A stretch of 64,000 nt of DNA. Origin: Pseudisothecium myosuroides (taxonomy: Eukaryota > Streptophyta > Bryopsida > Hypnales > Lembophyllaceae). Shown piece by piece: positions 32,782-44,210 of this stretch; position 1 is the first letter of the stretch; each line of letters begins with the position of its first letter. The notes under the pieces were generated by a model. The model worked only from the letters and a program-made list of their open reading frames with translations. It did not search any database and was not told the DNA's origin. Both the position numbers and the translations under genes were made by a program. The stretch covers positions 7,874,001 to 7,938,000 of the forward strand of contig OX637293.1 in the NCBI GenBank assembly GCA_951799445.1, in the 5' to 3' direction.

Positions 32782-32998
32782 GCTGAAGGACCTCACCTCA
32801 CAAGCGCTGATCCCAATGTGGCCCACTCAATGCCGCTAGCTACACAACAGCAATGTGGATCGAAGAAGGGGAGAATGCACCAGTGAAGGCCAGGTGCACG
32901 GCATCCACTACGGACTCCCTTGCACGTACACCCCTCGTCCTAGAGGGACAGTGAGCTAGTGAGCCGGAAAACCTGAAGCACTTAGCAAGCTGCGAGGG

Positions 32999-33008
32999 CT
33001 TATATGAA
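32999..33008 (-). promoter_or_regulatory. Candidate TATA box of the pectinesterase gene
   Basis: The minus strand reads TTCATATAAG about 220 bases upstream of the start codon, the only TATA-like element in this GC-rich promoter. A 5' untranslated region of roughly 190 bases would follow. Confidence 0.45.
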
Positions 33009-33934
33009 GAGCGCCCGCCCTCATTCAATTCACTGGAGGAGAATCGACGCGCTGTGAGCCTCCTACCGTGCCCTTGCACAGCCGAGTTTCACGGCTGCAT
33101 GTCGTGGCAATGCGCGTGATCCTCCAGTGAAAGACAGCGATGCAAAGGCGGCAACCTGGCCTTGTGACACTCCATGCTTCCCAATTTGGAGATCCGGGAA
33201 TTCAGCATGATCAATGCAACACTTCAATGTTCTTTCCATCGACAACGGACAACTCCATGAGGATCTCCACTCCACGGCAATTCAGATCGAATGCTGTGTG
33301 TGAAAATCCAGCACGACCAGGAACGAATTGAGTGGACTTCAATATTTTATCAAGTTGTGAGCAACAGTTGCCGCGCTGGACAGCGTTGATCAGCTTCGGA
33401 ATATCCGTAACATGTACGGAGTATAACCCTGAAACATGTAGCCCCTCGGGCTTGGTTGTTTTTTGCACCCACTTCTACATTAAATATGGCTTGCCAAACA
33501 CCTCATTTCGGCTGCAAAGTCAACGAGTTGGTCACTATTCACTTTTGCATGCCCTAAGCAAATAAATTTTGGGCAAGCAACACGACCCATGTCTACCTTC
33601 AAGGATTTTTTATTTTTATTTTTTTGGCACAAATTGAAGAATCAATTGCAAAGAGAATCATAAACAAACCAACCTCATAGAGTCATAGACCAACCATTTG
33701 GATGTCATAAGGTCTTAACAAGAACAATTGAATGAAAAAGCATACGGGTCCAATGCAAACATGATAGATCATAGATGAAATCCTCACACAATTTGCATGC
33801 ATCTAATATTTAACTAGTAGTTTTATAGTTGCAACATTTGCAACAACACATTTGTTGCATATTCAAGCAATTGCTATAAATTAGTGAGCATCAAATTACA
33901 AGGATTTGGGAAGAACAAACGAACAAAATTGAAC
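33009..33934. other. Upstream region of the pectinesterase gene, then AT-rich spacer
   Basis: GC-rich up to about 33320, then AT-rich. No second gene is seen on the opposite strand; frames such as 33332-33565 have no recognised domain. Confidence 0.4.
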
Positions 33935-34135
33935 ATGAATATGGCGAATTTCATTAAAATGGTGTCATTCCACAACTTTGGCACTTTTGCAGTTCAAACC
34001 GCATAGTCTAAAATCTATACCCATCCTAGAATGATGGTTCAGACCGCAGAGTCTCCAAATGGCAAATGGAATATCGCCATTTTCATGAATTTCACCATCG
34101 TTGAGAATGTGACGGACAGAATCGTGACACTCTTT
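33935..34135. repeat. MITE-like inverted repeat (ATGGCG family)
   Basis: GGCGAATTTCATTAAAATGG on the left faces CGCCATTTTCATGAATTTCACC on the right. The interior block CATAGTCTAAAATCTATACCC is shared with 39240-39430 and 55085-55197. Confidence 0.55.
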
Positions 34136-34973
34136 TGTACTTAATATAATATACAACAGATGTAATAAGAGATTAATAATATGCTCCGTGAGAGAATATT
34201 GTTTTTCTCTGAAAGTCTACCGGTAGTCCACTAGTCCGGTATAGTGGTACACAGTGCCGACGTGCGCCATTGAAGCCACTCACCATCCGGTTCGCAAGCC
34301 CCTCCCTTCCTTCCAGTACTTCAGAGTCCAGACGTGCAAACCAAGGTGTACAATCCGGTAGCAACGTACCTCCGTCGAACAAGTTATAGAAACTATGAAG
34401 TGCCAGACTGGCCAGGTGTACAATCCGGCAGTACCTCAACTACTATCCATACCGAAAAAGCTAAACGTATTAACGAGTTCTTATCTCCCAAGAACATTCG
34501 GACCTGCAAAGTCAACCGGAGGTCCGGAGTCCGGCTGTGAGTGCAGCTGGCCCAGCGAAGCGGAAGGAGCGTCGACCAATCTCCACCTACAGATGAGAGC
34601 CCGCCGGCTCAGCGAGGTGCACATTCATGTACTTGTCCGCAGTCCTCTTTTGGAGACTCCAGCGAAGCCGCCCGAAGCGCTCGGAACAGTCAGGCGGAAG
34701 GCGGAAGTATGCTTTCTGGGACTACCGTTGGTACGTACCGTAGGAGTTCGACACATGGTGGGCGAGAAATTTATTATAAGGAGGGAAAGGGAACTGCGGT
34801 TGACAATTCCAATTATTTGATTTTCTAAAATTCTGATATTATTTTAACGCAATTAATTTTGAAATTAATTTTGAAATTGGCAAGTTGCTTTGTCCATGCA
34901 ATTTGCACATGTCTTCACAACTCAAGTAACCCTGGAAGGCCCAAGGCAATGGTTCTTCATTTGTTTGTTTGCT
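34136..34973. other. GC-rich block of unknown nature
   Basis: The part at 34200-34760 is much richer in G+C than its surroundings. GGTGTACAATCCGG(T/C)AG occurs twice (about 34346 and 34417). Two overlapping plus-strand frames (34395-34820 and 34541-34828) have no recognised domain and biased composition. It could be an LTR or gene fragment. Confidence 0.3.
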
Positions 34974-35901
34974 TTAACCCCTAAAGTTTCATGACTATGT
35001 TTTGACCGAAAACACTCAATAACTGTCATTTTTAGTAGAAGTACCAAATTTTTGGAATTTTTTTTTGACACATGTAACCGTAGGATCTTGTAGTAAACTA
35101 GTTTTAGAAGATGTAGAAAAAATTTCAGAATTTTCCACCATGCGGATTGGAAGATATTAGCATTTGAATTGGCAAAAGTCCTTTTTTTGTCCCTGTGAAA
35201 AACAGGGCAGTTGCACTTCACAAGGTCACATTTGTATGAAAAAATGTTCAAAATGGTGGTGCTTCTTTGAATTCTTTTTCCTAAACAAGTTGGCTATATG
35301 CTTAAAAATTTTCAAATCATTTGGAATTGTACAACATATACAAAACAAATAATAAGTAGAAAGAAGTAGAAAATGATCCAAAATATTAAATTGTTAAGAA
35401 TTTAATTATGGAATTGAAAAATGTCAATCCCAATGGTTGTAATGTTTTAATGAACAACCTTCATTCTATGATTCTCTTTTTTTCAAAAAATATTAAAAAT
35501 TGAGTTAAATAAACAACTTCAAAGTTTATTTCAGAGTAGAGAATCCGTAATTGCCCGCAAATTAAAAACCCTCATAACTTTTGACTCATTGGTTGAAATG
35601 GAATGATTCAAAGCTCTCCATGTATATATAACTCTAGAAACCAATTTCAAATTTTTATTTTTGAAAAAAGTGTTTTTTTCTGATCTGCCCGGACTGCCCA
35701 GTTACGAAAAAATGTAACATATTTGGCCATAACTTTTGACTCCTATTTCCAAATGTGCTGAAATTTAGTGCATATAAAAGATATTCCTTGTGCCCACCTT
35801 CTATTAAAATTTCAGCTTAAAATATGGAAATCTCTAGTCACACGTACCTACCTAAAATTTCTATACAACCCAGAAACGCATGCCGGTCCTTTAGGGGTTA
35901 A
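34974..35901. mobile_element. piggyBac-like element, copy 4
   Basis: Starts TTAACCCCTAAAG and ends GCCGGTCCTTTAGGGGTTAA with TTAA at both sides. The right third is the second right-end type (CTGCCCAGTTACGAAAAAATG to GAAACGCATGCCGGTCC). No transposase gene is seen. Confidence 0.72.
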
Positions 35902-35947
35902 AAAAAAGTCCTAGGGCCCAAGGCAATAGTTTTTCATTTGTTCAAAA

Positions 35948-36151
35948 CACTACTAGAAAGGGGGCCCCTAATTAACACAATTTTTCCTGAATTGTGTTGA
36001 TAGTAACTATCTGCGTTGCAAGAATGGAAATTTTGCATGATTAGTTTTGAAATTCAACATAGATTGCCTAAACGTGTTATTTGTGAAATCTTTTGTACAT
36101 GAGCCCAATATCAACTGCCACATCATCAAAATAATAAAATAATAATAAAAC

Positions 36152-36207
<56 letters not shown>

Positions 36208-37505
36208 TTATTTACAACTAAAAAATAATTATTTCTCGAAAAGTCGCCATATAAGTTGAACCTGCTACGTCATTAAACCCGCCATGTGGATAAGATGCTA
36301 CATCCGCAGCTAAAAAATGTATTTGTAAAAATTAATTAAAATTTCATAACTAGATCTTGCAATTTAAAATTTAGTTTTAAGAACTTCAACACTTCATCTG
36401 AAGTGATTGAATGTGAGAGGCCATTGAACTTTGAATGCCACTTTCCATTGTGATTAAAGAGAGTGGAAGACAAGTGGTTTTATACAAGTGGGGTGGTAGG
36501 AGGCAAGGCAACCAATGTGGGATATGTAAATGAGAAGTTCAATGGCTTATAGTTAAGTGACATTCATTCAAGTAGGAATTGTGGTTTAATATTAAATTTC
36601 AGACCTCTTTTAGGCACAATAAAATAAGTGTTTTTAAAAAACTTTGAACCAAGAAAAGTTGGAAAATCAATCAAACTTTCATCTCCAAAAATCCGTTTGA
36701 GATTTCAAGACTCCAATCAAAAGTTATGAACAAATTTCAAAGAAGATATTTGAAATTGTCAAAAAAAATGTCCCTTTCAAATATCTTCTTTGAAATCTGT
36801 CCATAACTTTTGATTGGAGTCTTGAAATCTCAAACGGATTTTTGGAGATGAAATTTTCTTTGATTTTCCAACTTTTATTAGTTCAAAGTTTTTTGAAAAC
36901 ACTTATTTTACTGTGCCTAAAAGAGGTCTGAAATTTCTATTTTAACCACAATTCCTACTTGAATGACGGGATACTTGAACTTCTCATTTACATATCCCAC
37001 ATTGGTTGCCTTGCCTCCTACCACCCCACTCGTATAAAATCACTTGTCTTCTTCACTCTCCAATCACAATGGAAAGCAGCATTCAATGCTCTTTGCCTTC
37101 TCACATTTAATCACTTGTAATGAAGTGTTGAAGTACTTTAAACTAAGTTTTAAATTGCGTGATCAAGTTTTGTGAAACTTTAATAAATTATTATGAATAC
37201 ATTTTCCAGCTGCTGACGTGGCATTCTTATCCACATGGCGGGTTAAATGATGTGGTAGGTTCAACCCATATGGCAGATTTTTGAGAAAGAATAATTTTTT
37301 GTAATAAATAATATTATAATTTTAATGATGACGTGGCAATTGATATTAACTGACGTGGCACATTCCATAGGACATTTATCCTACATGGCATCAATAACAA
37401 AACTATGCTAAAAAGTGTCCGAGATAAGATGTCCTAATTAACCCTTTTAATAACAGAACTATGCTAAAATCTATGCTGAAATGGACATCAATTTCTCTAG
37501 TAGTG
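35948..37505. mobile_element. CACTA-type element, 1558 bp, mostly one foldback
   Basis: The ends CACTACTAGAAA and TTTCTCTAGTAGTG are CACTA-superfamily termini, flanked by AAA on both sides (3 bp duplication). Two arms of about 530 bases, roughly 36225-36757 and 36775-37300, are inverted copies of each other around about 36765. Matching blocks include GAACTTCAACACTTCAT / ATGAAGTGTTGAAGTAC and AATCCGTTTGAGATTTC / GAAATCTCAAACGGATT. No transposase gene is present, so it is non-autonomous. Confidence 0.8.
36152..36205. repeat. (AAT)n microsatellite
   Basis: About 18 nearly perfect AAT units inside the CACTA element. Confidence 0.9.
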
Positions 37506-37544
37506 AAAAAAAAAGGGTCCCAAGGACCAAGGCAATGGTTCTTC

Positions 37545-37775
37545 AATTGATTTTTTTTCTTAAAGTCCCAAAGCCTTGTTTTCCACCAAAGTGAATCACT
37601 CAAAATTATCATTTCTATTGCAGAGAGCAATAAACTTTTAGATTTTTTTTGTTTTTTGCATATCTAAACATAGGATCTTGTACTAGACTAGTGTGAGAGT
37701 GTGTGGAAGAAATTTCCGAAACTTTGACTACATAGATTTCAAGATATTTGCATTTAAAGTAGAGACCAAAATATA
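37545..37775. mobile_element. piggyBac-like element, left part only (copy 5)
   Basis: CTTAAAGTCCCAAAGCCTTG onward follows the left 230 bases of the family, to GATATTTGCATTTAAAGTAG. It breaks off where LINE sequence begins. Confidence 0.6.
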
Positions 37776-38230
37776 CAAAACAACTTGGATTTCATTTGAG
37801 TGGGGTTTAACAATCTGAATTGAACAAGGAAGGTACTCCATGGACTAGTATGAAGAAAGATGGTGGGCTAGTGATCTTGTGCAAAGACCATATGGTTACG
37901 CCATAACCCAACATAGCCACAAAGCAACTCCGCGAACAATAGACTAAATCGTATGTACTCTACGGAACATTCTAGGAGTAGGAGTTCCAAAAATACACTA
38001 GATTGCATCCAGTCTTTGACGAGGGCCCAAAGTTGGAGATGTGCCACGGATGTGGTGCATCACTGAAAGTGTGTAATCTCAAATTTCTTGGGATATAGAA
38101 CATTCAAAAAACTTGTGAAGAGGGAATTCTATGGCACTAGGGTTACAACAAACTCAACTCTTGTCAATCCTTGGAGCAATTTGGGCCCGCCATGAGTTTA
38201 TGACAACAGCATTATGCCAGACTAACCATA

Positions 38231-38447
38231 CACTATAAGAAACCCGTGTTTTAGGTGACGAGCCCTAATTTTTCTTGACGAATTTTAGTGGACATTTAAT
38301 GCAACAAACCCATGTTTTAATGTCAACATTGATTTTACCATGGACGTTTTTGTTGACAAAAAACATGGGTTTGTTGCATTGGACGTCCACTAAAATCGGT
38401 CAAGAAAAATCAAGGCTCGTCACCTAAAACGCAGGTTTCTTATAGTG
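38231..38447. mobile_element. CACTA MITE, 217 bp, in the LINE
   Basis: The ends CACTATAAGAAACC and GGTTTCTTATAGTG are flanked by ATA on both sides (38228-38230 and 38448-38450). Almost the whole element is a hairpin: TTTTAGGTGACGAGCC faces GGCTCGTCACCTAAAA, and ACAAACCCATGTTTT faces AAAACATGGGTTTGT. Confidence 0.88.
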
Positions 38448-39239
38448 ATATAAAAGCCGCATCTTTCTGCGAACGGGCTTTGATCCAAATATCACTCCAA
38501 CGTAGGACATATGAATTTGGAAGAAGAGCATAAGTAGCCATTTTGTTGCTATGGGACGCTTCAACTGGGTTGAAGTCATAAGTAGTTTGCAACCCATGGC
38601 GGCCGTATACTCCAGGAGTGACTTGCCGTTGGACCACTTCCATCTTCCTAGATCACCGGTATAGAAGTGAATGAACTAGTCCTAAGAACAAGAGCTTAGG
38701 AGAACGTCTTCTCAGTCCCTTTCTTGACTTGAAAAACTCGAATTCTTTGCACAGTGCCTCTATGAACCGATGTAGTTGTCACATCCAGTAGGAAAGGTAA
38801 TTGTCTAGAATGGAAGCCCACGGTGGCACATGAAGAATCACCCTCTAAAGGAATATCCTGAGTTTGTGCACTAAATAACAAAGGATGGGGTTCGACCACC
38901 AGCCATGTAATTTCAAGTAACATGTCGTTGGGCATGGAATAGATGCCAACCCAATCCCCTAGGGATGCTAGATTGGATTGAACATTTAGGAATTGGAGCC
39001 AGGTGTGCGGGATTTGAGAAATCATGAAGAACCAGTGATGGCACTCCATAGTGGTGAATGGAAAATCTTCCGAAATGGTCTCCCATGTCTTGAGCACATT
39101 AGCATTGGTGTCCCATAAATCTCCAATGGTACAAAGTCCCGCCCTAGCTAAGATTCTTGCTTGGTCAACAAAAAAATTCAAATTAGAGCCTATAAAACTC
39201 GTTGACTACCAAATGCTACTGGAGAGAACCTCAAATATG

Positions 39240-39430
39240 GGCAATTTTGTTAAAATGGCGGCAGTCCAAGTGCCACTTTGACAGTGTGCCATTTTCACCA
39301 TCTAGGACAGATATAGATTTCCGAACGGCCGTTCTGAACCATCTAGGACAAGTATAGATTTTAGAACAGCCGTTCTGAATTGTTTTCATGCCATTTTTAA
39401 AAAATATCGCCATTTTAACAAAATTGCCCT
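39240..39430. repeat. MITE-like inverted repeat (ATGGCG family) in the LINE
   Basis: GGGCAATTTTGTTAAAATGGCG on the left is matched by CGCCATTTTAACAAAATTGCCC on the right, 22 of 22 bases. It splits LINE coding sequence. Internally TAGATTT...GAACGGCCGTTCTGAACCAT is partly repeated. Confidence 0.8.
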
Positions 39431-39872
39431 TAAATGCATTGATAGGTGGAACTAACTCATGGGTTTCACAAGTTTTTTCCACGCAGAAGTAATAAGATTC
39501 CATACTCTCAATCCTCTAGAAATAGATGGTCTTTGTACCATAAGCCACGCAACAAAAGAGAACCAAAATCTCGACTTAGGGTGTGATTTTATACAATGAA
39601 TTTGATATCGGAGGAAAATCTTAAGTCTAGAGATGCCAGGTTATATGGCACACAGAACCCACTTAGCTAATAAGGCATTAAGAGACACTTCCGGGTCGAG
39701 TAGTTGAAGGCCACTGGCTAACTTTAGCAAGCAGCAATCTTCCCAACTAACCCTAGTCCAAGACAAGTGTTCGGAGACACTCCACAAGTAGTTGTGCATA
39801 CTGCCCCTAGCTCTTCTAATTGCTTGCATGGAACCGGGGATGGAATTGCACCAAATAGCCATAAAGTAGGGT

Positions 39873-40605
39873 CATTGCAAGAAAGACCGGTACTGAAATA
39901 TTGTCACAAAGCAAGTGCGGAAGCTTCCTTTTGCTATAACTGTTGCAGCATGACTCGCATGAATTTGAAATTTTTCTCAAAGATTCCTCTCTTGAAATTA
40001 ATCATCTCATATTTTTCAGAAATTTTCAAAAATCATTTTACATTTAAAAATCAATTAACCTAATGTGTCACGTTTTGAGTTTTAAGGGTTTTTAGTACTA
40101 TGGAGTCCCCAAATTTAATGATTTGGAGCTGAAATTTCTATGGTCTATTTCCATAGTAGGAAGTCATGTTCCTACCAAGGGGCATCAAAAAATATTATAT
40201 TTTATGTCCTCTACGTCTATGCAAAGAAGGCTCCCTAGCGCACGCAATTCTGAATGTTGAAGATGGTTTCAAGATAATTTTTTTGGTGAAATCTCTTCAA
40301 AATAAAGTCTTTCCAAATGGCCAATTTTTAGTTTCTTTGAAAATTGTTTTTCCTATTTTGTACAAATTAAAACATCAAACTATGTGTTTTCTTCAAAATT
40401 TCAACTCACACGTTTTTGTGAATAACTTTTTACCTTGATTTTTTTTAGGTTTGAAATTTTGGTGATATTCTATTTCTAGTGTTATACTAATTATGCTTAT
40501 TTTATTTTATTTAAAAAAAATTATATGCAAAAAGCTCATAGTACTGGGAGTACTAGCCGAAAACAACCAAAGTGGAACAAAATTAGCCGGTCATTCTTGC
40601 AACGA
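39873..40605. mobile_element. GCAAGAAA-type element inserted in the LINE
   Basis: TTGCAAGAAAGACCGG on the left and CCGGTCATTCTTGCAA on the right are inverted ends (15 of 16). LINE coding sequence resumes on both sides (WLVARM to the right, IRRARGSM to the left). The interior is AT-rich with no ORF. The terminal GCAAGAA links it to the elements at 23287 and 52807, though the interiors share little. Confidence 0.5.
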
Positions 40606-41304
40606 GCCAGTAGTAAATTGACGAGAGAAGAATTGCATTTACTACAGTCGCTTGTCCAGCCAAGGAAAGACGTTGGGTTGTCCAATACTTCAACTTCTTA
40701 GTAATCTTCTGTTGTAAAAAGGTGTCCATGTCAGCAATCTCTAATGAAACACCAAAATGTGCACTCAACAATTTAGACAGGGAATGAGGGGGTTCCAAAT
40801 AATCTCAAAATTATTGAGTCAGTCTAGAGGGAAGATATGTAAAAACCAGTATCTTATATTCTTTGTCCAACTAATAACTAAGCCTGATGCAGAGCCAAAA
40901 TGATGAATAAGATCCACCATATTCTTCAAGAAGACTTCCTGGTCTAAAATGGATACTCCATTATCATTGGCATACTGAGAAAGAAGTTGACGATCCTCCG
41001 TGCCCGGTAATAAGATGCCTTGTATTTTGCCTAAACGCTGGTCTTCCTTAGCTGCCATATTAAAGGCTTTCCCAACCAATAGAAACAAGTAGAGGGCCAA
41101 AGGGCACCCTTGGCGCACTCCACGGTGAAGTCAAACGAGCTAGAGAGTTTGCCATTGATCGAGACAGATGTCGATGCATCTTGAAGTAACATTTGAACAA
41201 TGTGGGTGAAAGCATCAGGGATGCCTATCTTCATCATAACACCAAAGAGGAAATCCCATGAGACTATATCATACGCCTTAGTAAAGTCAAGTCCTTTCAT
41301 GTGT

Positions 41305-41805
41305 CATCAACAACTTCAGCCCTGAGATGGCTAGTCAACTAGAAGCTCTGCTTACCAAAGAAGAGTTGTACTCGGCTATGAAACAAATGGCCTCAGGTCG
41401 CACTCCGGGCCCTGATTGGGTTACTCTTGACTTCTTCGTCAAGTTTTGGGATTTAATAGGTGATGATTATATATACATGATTCAGGCGTCCATTGCTCAA
41501 GGCCGGCTCCCTTCAAGAATGACGTCTGGAGTAATAGCCCTTCTATTCAAAGAGGGCGATTGCACCAATCTATCCAATTGGCGGCCAATTACCTTGCTTA
41601 ATGTCTCTTACTAGATTCTAGCAACAACACTCCAGCTGAGGTTACAAAGCCTACTTCAAGAAGTCATAAGTCCTGATCAGTCTGCATTTCTACCGCTCAG
41701 GTATATACTAGATAATGTGTTACTACAATACGAGACTGTCCAATGGGCCAAAGATTCTCAGCAGGATGTGAAAATTATTGCATTTGTTCATTGAACAATC
41801 AAGCT
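41305..41805 (+). mobile_element. Inverted 5' segment of the same LINE (reverse transcriptase fingers)
   Basis: The plus-strand frame from 41327 encodes LTKEELYSAMKQMASGRTPG, GVIALLFKEGDCTNLSNWRP and ITLLN. After a stop it continues through SPDQSAFLPLRYILDNVLL to QQDVKIIAFVH near 41792. In intact LINEs this is followed directly by LDFTKAYD, which is exactly where the minus-strand part begins. The two halves therefore lie head to head. Confidence 0.8.
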
Positions 41806-41995
41806 CCAACCCTTGCTTCTAATATACCATATCCTTTGAGAATTGATGAAGTACAATGAACTGTCTTTATTATATCAATAGATTTGGCACTTCATGTGAC
41901 CATACAAAAATATCTCGATACTTAATCTAATTTAAACAATCAGATTTTTGACATTGTTTGACTTGAATTTCACTTGATTTTTGTAGATGACTCTA
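41806..41995. other. AT-rich spacer
   Basis: Nothing recognised between the LINE and the next element. Confidence 0.4.
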
Positions 41996-42290
41996 TTAAC
42001 CCCTAAAGGCCCAAGGCCTTTTTCTGCCAAAAAACCATCAAAACTGCCATTTTTATAGCAAGGAGTAAAAAAAAATGAAAAATGTTTTTTTTTTCACATC
42101 TAACCGTAGGATCTTACACCTAACTAGTATGAGAATGTGTGGAAAAAATTTCAAAATTTTTGACCGCTTAGATTGCAAGATATCTGCGTTTAAAGTGGAA
42201 AAAACAAGCATTTCAGCACATTTCAGCACATGTCCTGAAATTTAGTGCATATGAAAGACATTACTTTTAGAAAAAAAAATTCTTCTAGTT
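41996..42290. mobile_element. piggyBac-like element, truncated and internally deleted (copy 6)
   Basis: Starts TTAACCCCTAAAGGCCCAAGG and follows the family to about 42230. It then jumps to TGAAATTTAGTGCATATGAAA, a block from the right part of full copies, and ends without a terminus. Confidence 0.65.
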
Positions 42291-42974
42291 TGCTAGTTGC
42301 CTATAGTATTTTCATAGGAAACCAAGGCTTAGATTAGGGGCCTACTTCCATTTTCTTTTACTGCCATACCAATAATTATAATTTTCATGCACTTGGAAAT
42401 CAAACTAAATGGAGTCTGATCATTTCTCTGTTTTTGTTTTTTTGTTTTTTTAAACCCAGAGTATTTTTCCGGGATTCGGATCATGGCCAAGGACTCCAAT
42501 GTAAGGTAAAGCAACGTATTACAGATAGAATGAGGGGTTTGCCCTCATGTCATTGCTAAAATTTTTTAATTATTTTCTCACATAAAGACAAGTGATAGAA
42601 ATGGCAAGAGCAATTGAAATTATATTATTTCAACAAAGTGTGAATTTGTTATGAATTTTTGAAGTGTTCTGCCCATCATGGCCTAAAAGAATCTCAAGAC
42701 TATCCCAAAACCAACAAAAACTATATTCATAATGCTCATCTTATTCATCTAAAGCACTCACAATATTTTCTAACACGAAAGACCTTAAAAAGTCACTTCC
42801 TACAATGAATGAACACTAAAAAGCTAAAAGTTCCTATTGTGGTTACTAATCACTCCATTCCAGTTAGCTAAGATATTGATTGTGGCCCAAATCTCATTCA
42901 TTGGAATAAAACCATGACAAGATCATTCCTAAGTGTTTACAATGGGTCTTCTATCCGTAATGGGCTATTTTACC
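42291..42974. other. Intergenic, no gene seen
   Basis: AT-rich, with no recognised feature. Confidence 0.4.
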
Positions 42975-43917
42975 TTAACCCCTAAAGGACCGGCATGCAT
43001 TTTTTGGCCGTATAGAAATTTTGGGCAGGTCCGTGTGACTAGAGATTTCCATATTTTAAGCTGAAATTTTAATAGAAGGTGGGCGCAAGGAATATCTTTC
43101 ATATGCACTAAATTTCAAGACATTTGGAAATAGTAGTCAAAAGTTATGGCCAAATATGTTACTTTTTTCGTAATTGGGCAGTCCGGACAGCAAGAAAAAT
43201 TTGGCAAAAATTTTATTTTTATTTTTAATATTTTTTCTTGTAGATTATATTTTTGTCTATCTGGAATGCTTTTATTCATTTCATTTGGATTTGTTATGAG
43301 AAAGTTATGGACATTCTTGTTTTTCGGGTAATTAGAGCATCATTCTTCTTGAAAAAAGTAACTTGTAGGATTCATTTCTAAATGCTATTTTCACAATTTT
43401 AAAAAAAATAAAAATTCTCATGGTTTAGTTTACTTGCTAGAACAATCTCACCATTGGGATTAGTGTATTTTAATTCCATCTAAAATATATTAATGTTTTA
43501 GATTTTCCTTCTATCTCATACCTACTTCTACTTAATAAATTTTATAGGAATGATAATTAAGTTTTTTTGAATATTTTTTTTTTCCCTAGACTCTCAACTC
43601 AATTCTCCACTATAAAGATTTGAAGCACAAAACTCTGTAGTGCAAAAATTTTAAGTGAAAAATGTTTAAAGTCAAAAAATCTAGTCCCGCAATGTGCTGA
43701 AATGCTTGTTTTTTCCACTTTAAACGCAGATATCTTGCAATCTGAGCGGTCAAAAATTCTGAAATTTTTTCCACACATTCTCATACTAGTTAGGTGTAAG
43801 ATCCTATGGTTAGATGTGAAAAAAAAACATTTTTCATCTTTTTTAACTCCTTGCTATAGAAATGGCAGTTTTGATGGTTTTTTGGCAGAGAAAAGGCCTT
43901 GGGCCTTTAGGGGTTAA
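42975..43917. mobile_element. piggyBac-like element, copy 7 (reverse orientation)
   Basis: TTAACCCCTAAAGGACCGGCATGC on the left is the reverse complement of the right end of copy 4. GGCCTTGGGCCTTTAGGGGTTAA on the right is the reverse of the usual left end. Both TTAA flanks are intact and the full interior is present. No transposase gene is seen. Confidence 0.78.
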
Positions 43918-44210
43918 GTTAAGGCACGTACTCCAATGCTTCAAGTGCCATTTGAACAAATGTTCTGAATATCTACATCTTTGATATCAATATATAGTGG
44001 TGCAAGCTATGGTCCACTACAGTAGTTCTATTACAAGCTCTTTGCATGTACGCCATGAGTATTCAATGTGCACTTGTTTATATTGACAAAATTTTGAATT
44101 TTTAACTATCTCTTAAAAAATTAAAAGGCCCAATATTTAAAATATCTACACATAGAGAAACGATTGAAATTTTAATTTGCCAAAACAGATTTTCTATAAG
44201 ATATAGAATT
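43918..44210. other. AT-rich spacer
   Basis: Separates two piggyBac-like copies; nothing else recognised. Confidence 0.4.

Larger units (their letters stand above)
37790..41304 (-). mobile_element. LINE ORF2 (reverse transcriptase to C-terminal region), decayed, with nested insertions
   Basis: On the minus strand this encodes, in order, LDFTKAYDIVSWDFLF (palm, first catalytic Asp), a short frameshift, RQGCPLALYLFLLVGKAF, and the YADD box decayed to YANDNG (about 40970). Then come KLKYWTTQRLSLAGQATVVN, HNYLWS and ARVSWED-like blocks (39750-39800), and a zinc-binding-like stretch with CCNPS and LHKFFECS (about 38080-38150). Last is an end matching the LINE at 4816-5369 (CIFGT, RNxxVFA). It is cut before the 3' UTR at about 37790. 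Later elements interrupt it at 38231-38447, 39240-39430 and about 39873-40605. Several stops and shifts show it is dead. Confidence 0.8.

Noticed and set aside
32782..32826. Upstream extension of the pectinesterase start
   Set aside because: The codon at 32826 is GTG, and the ATG at 32781 begins a proper secretion signal.
39870..39895. GCAAGAAAGACCGG at the two sides of the LINE break as a target duplication
   Set aside because: The two copies are inverted, so they are terminal repeats of the insert, not a duplication.
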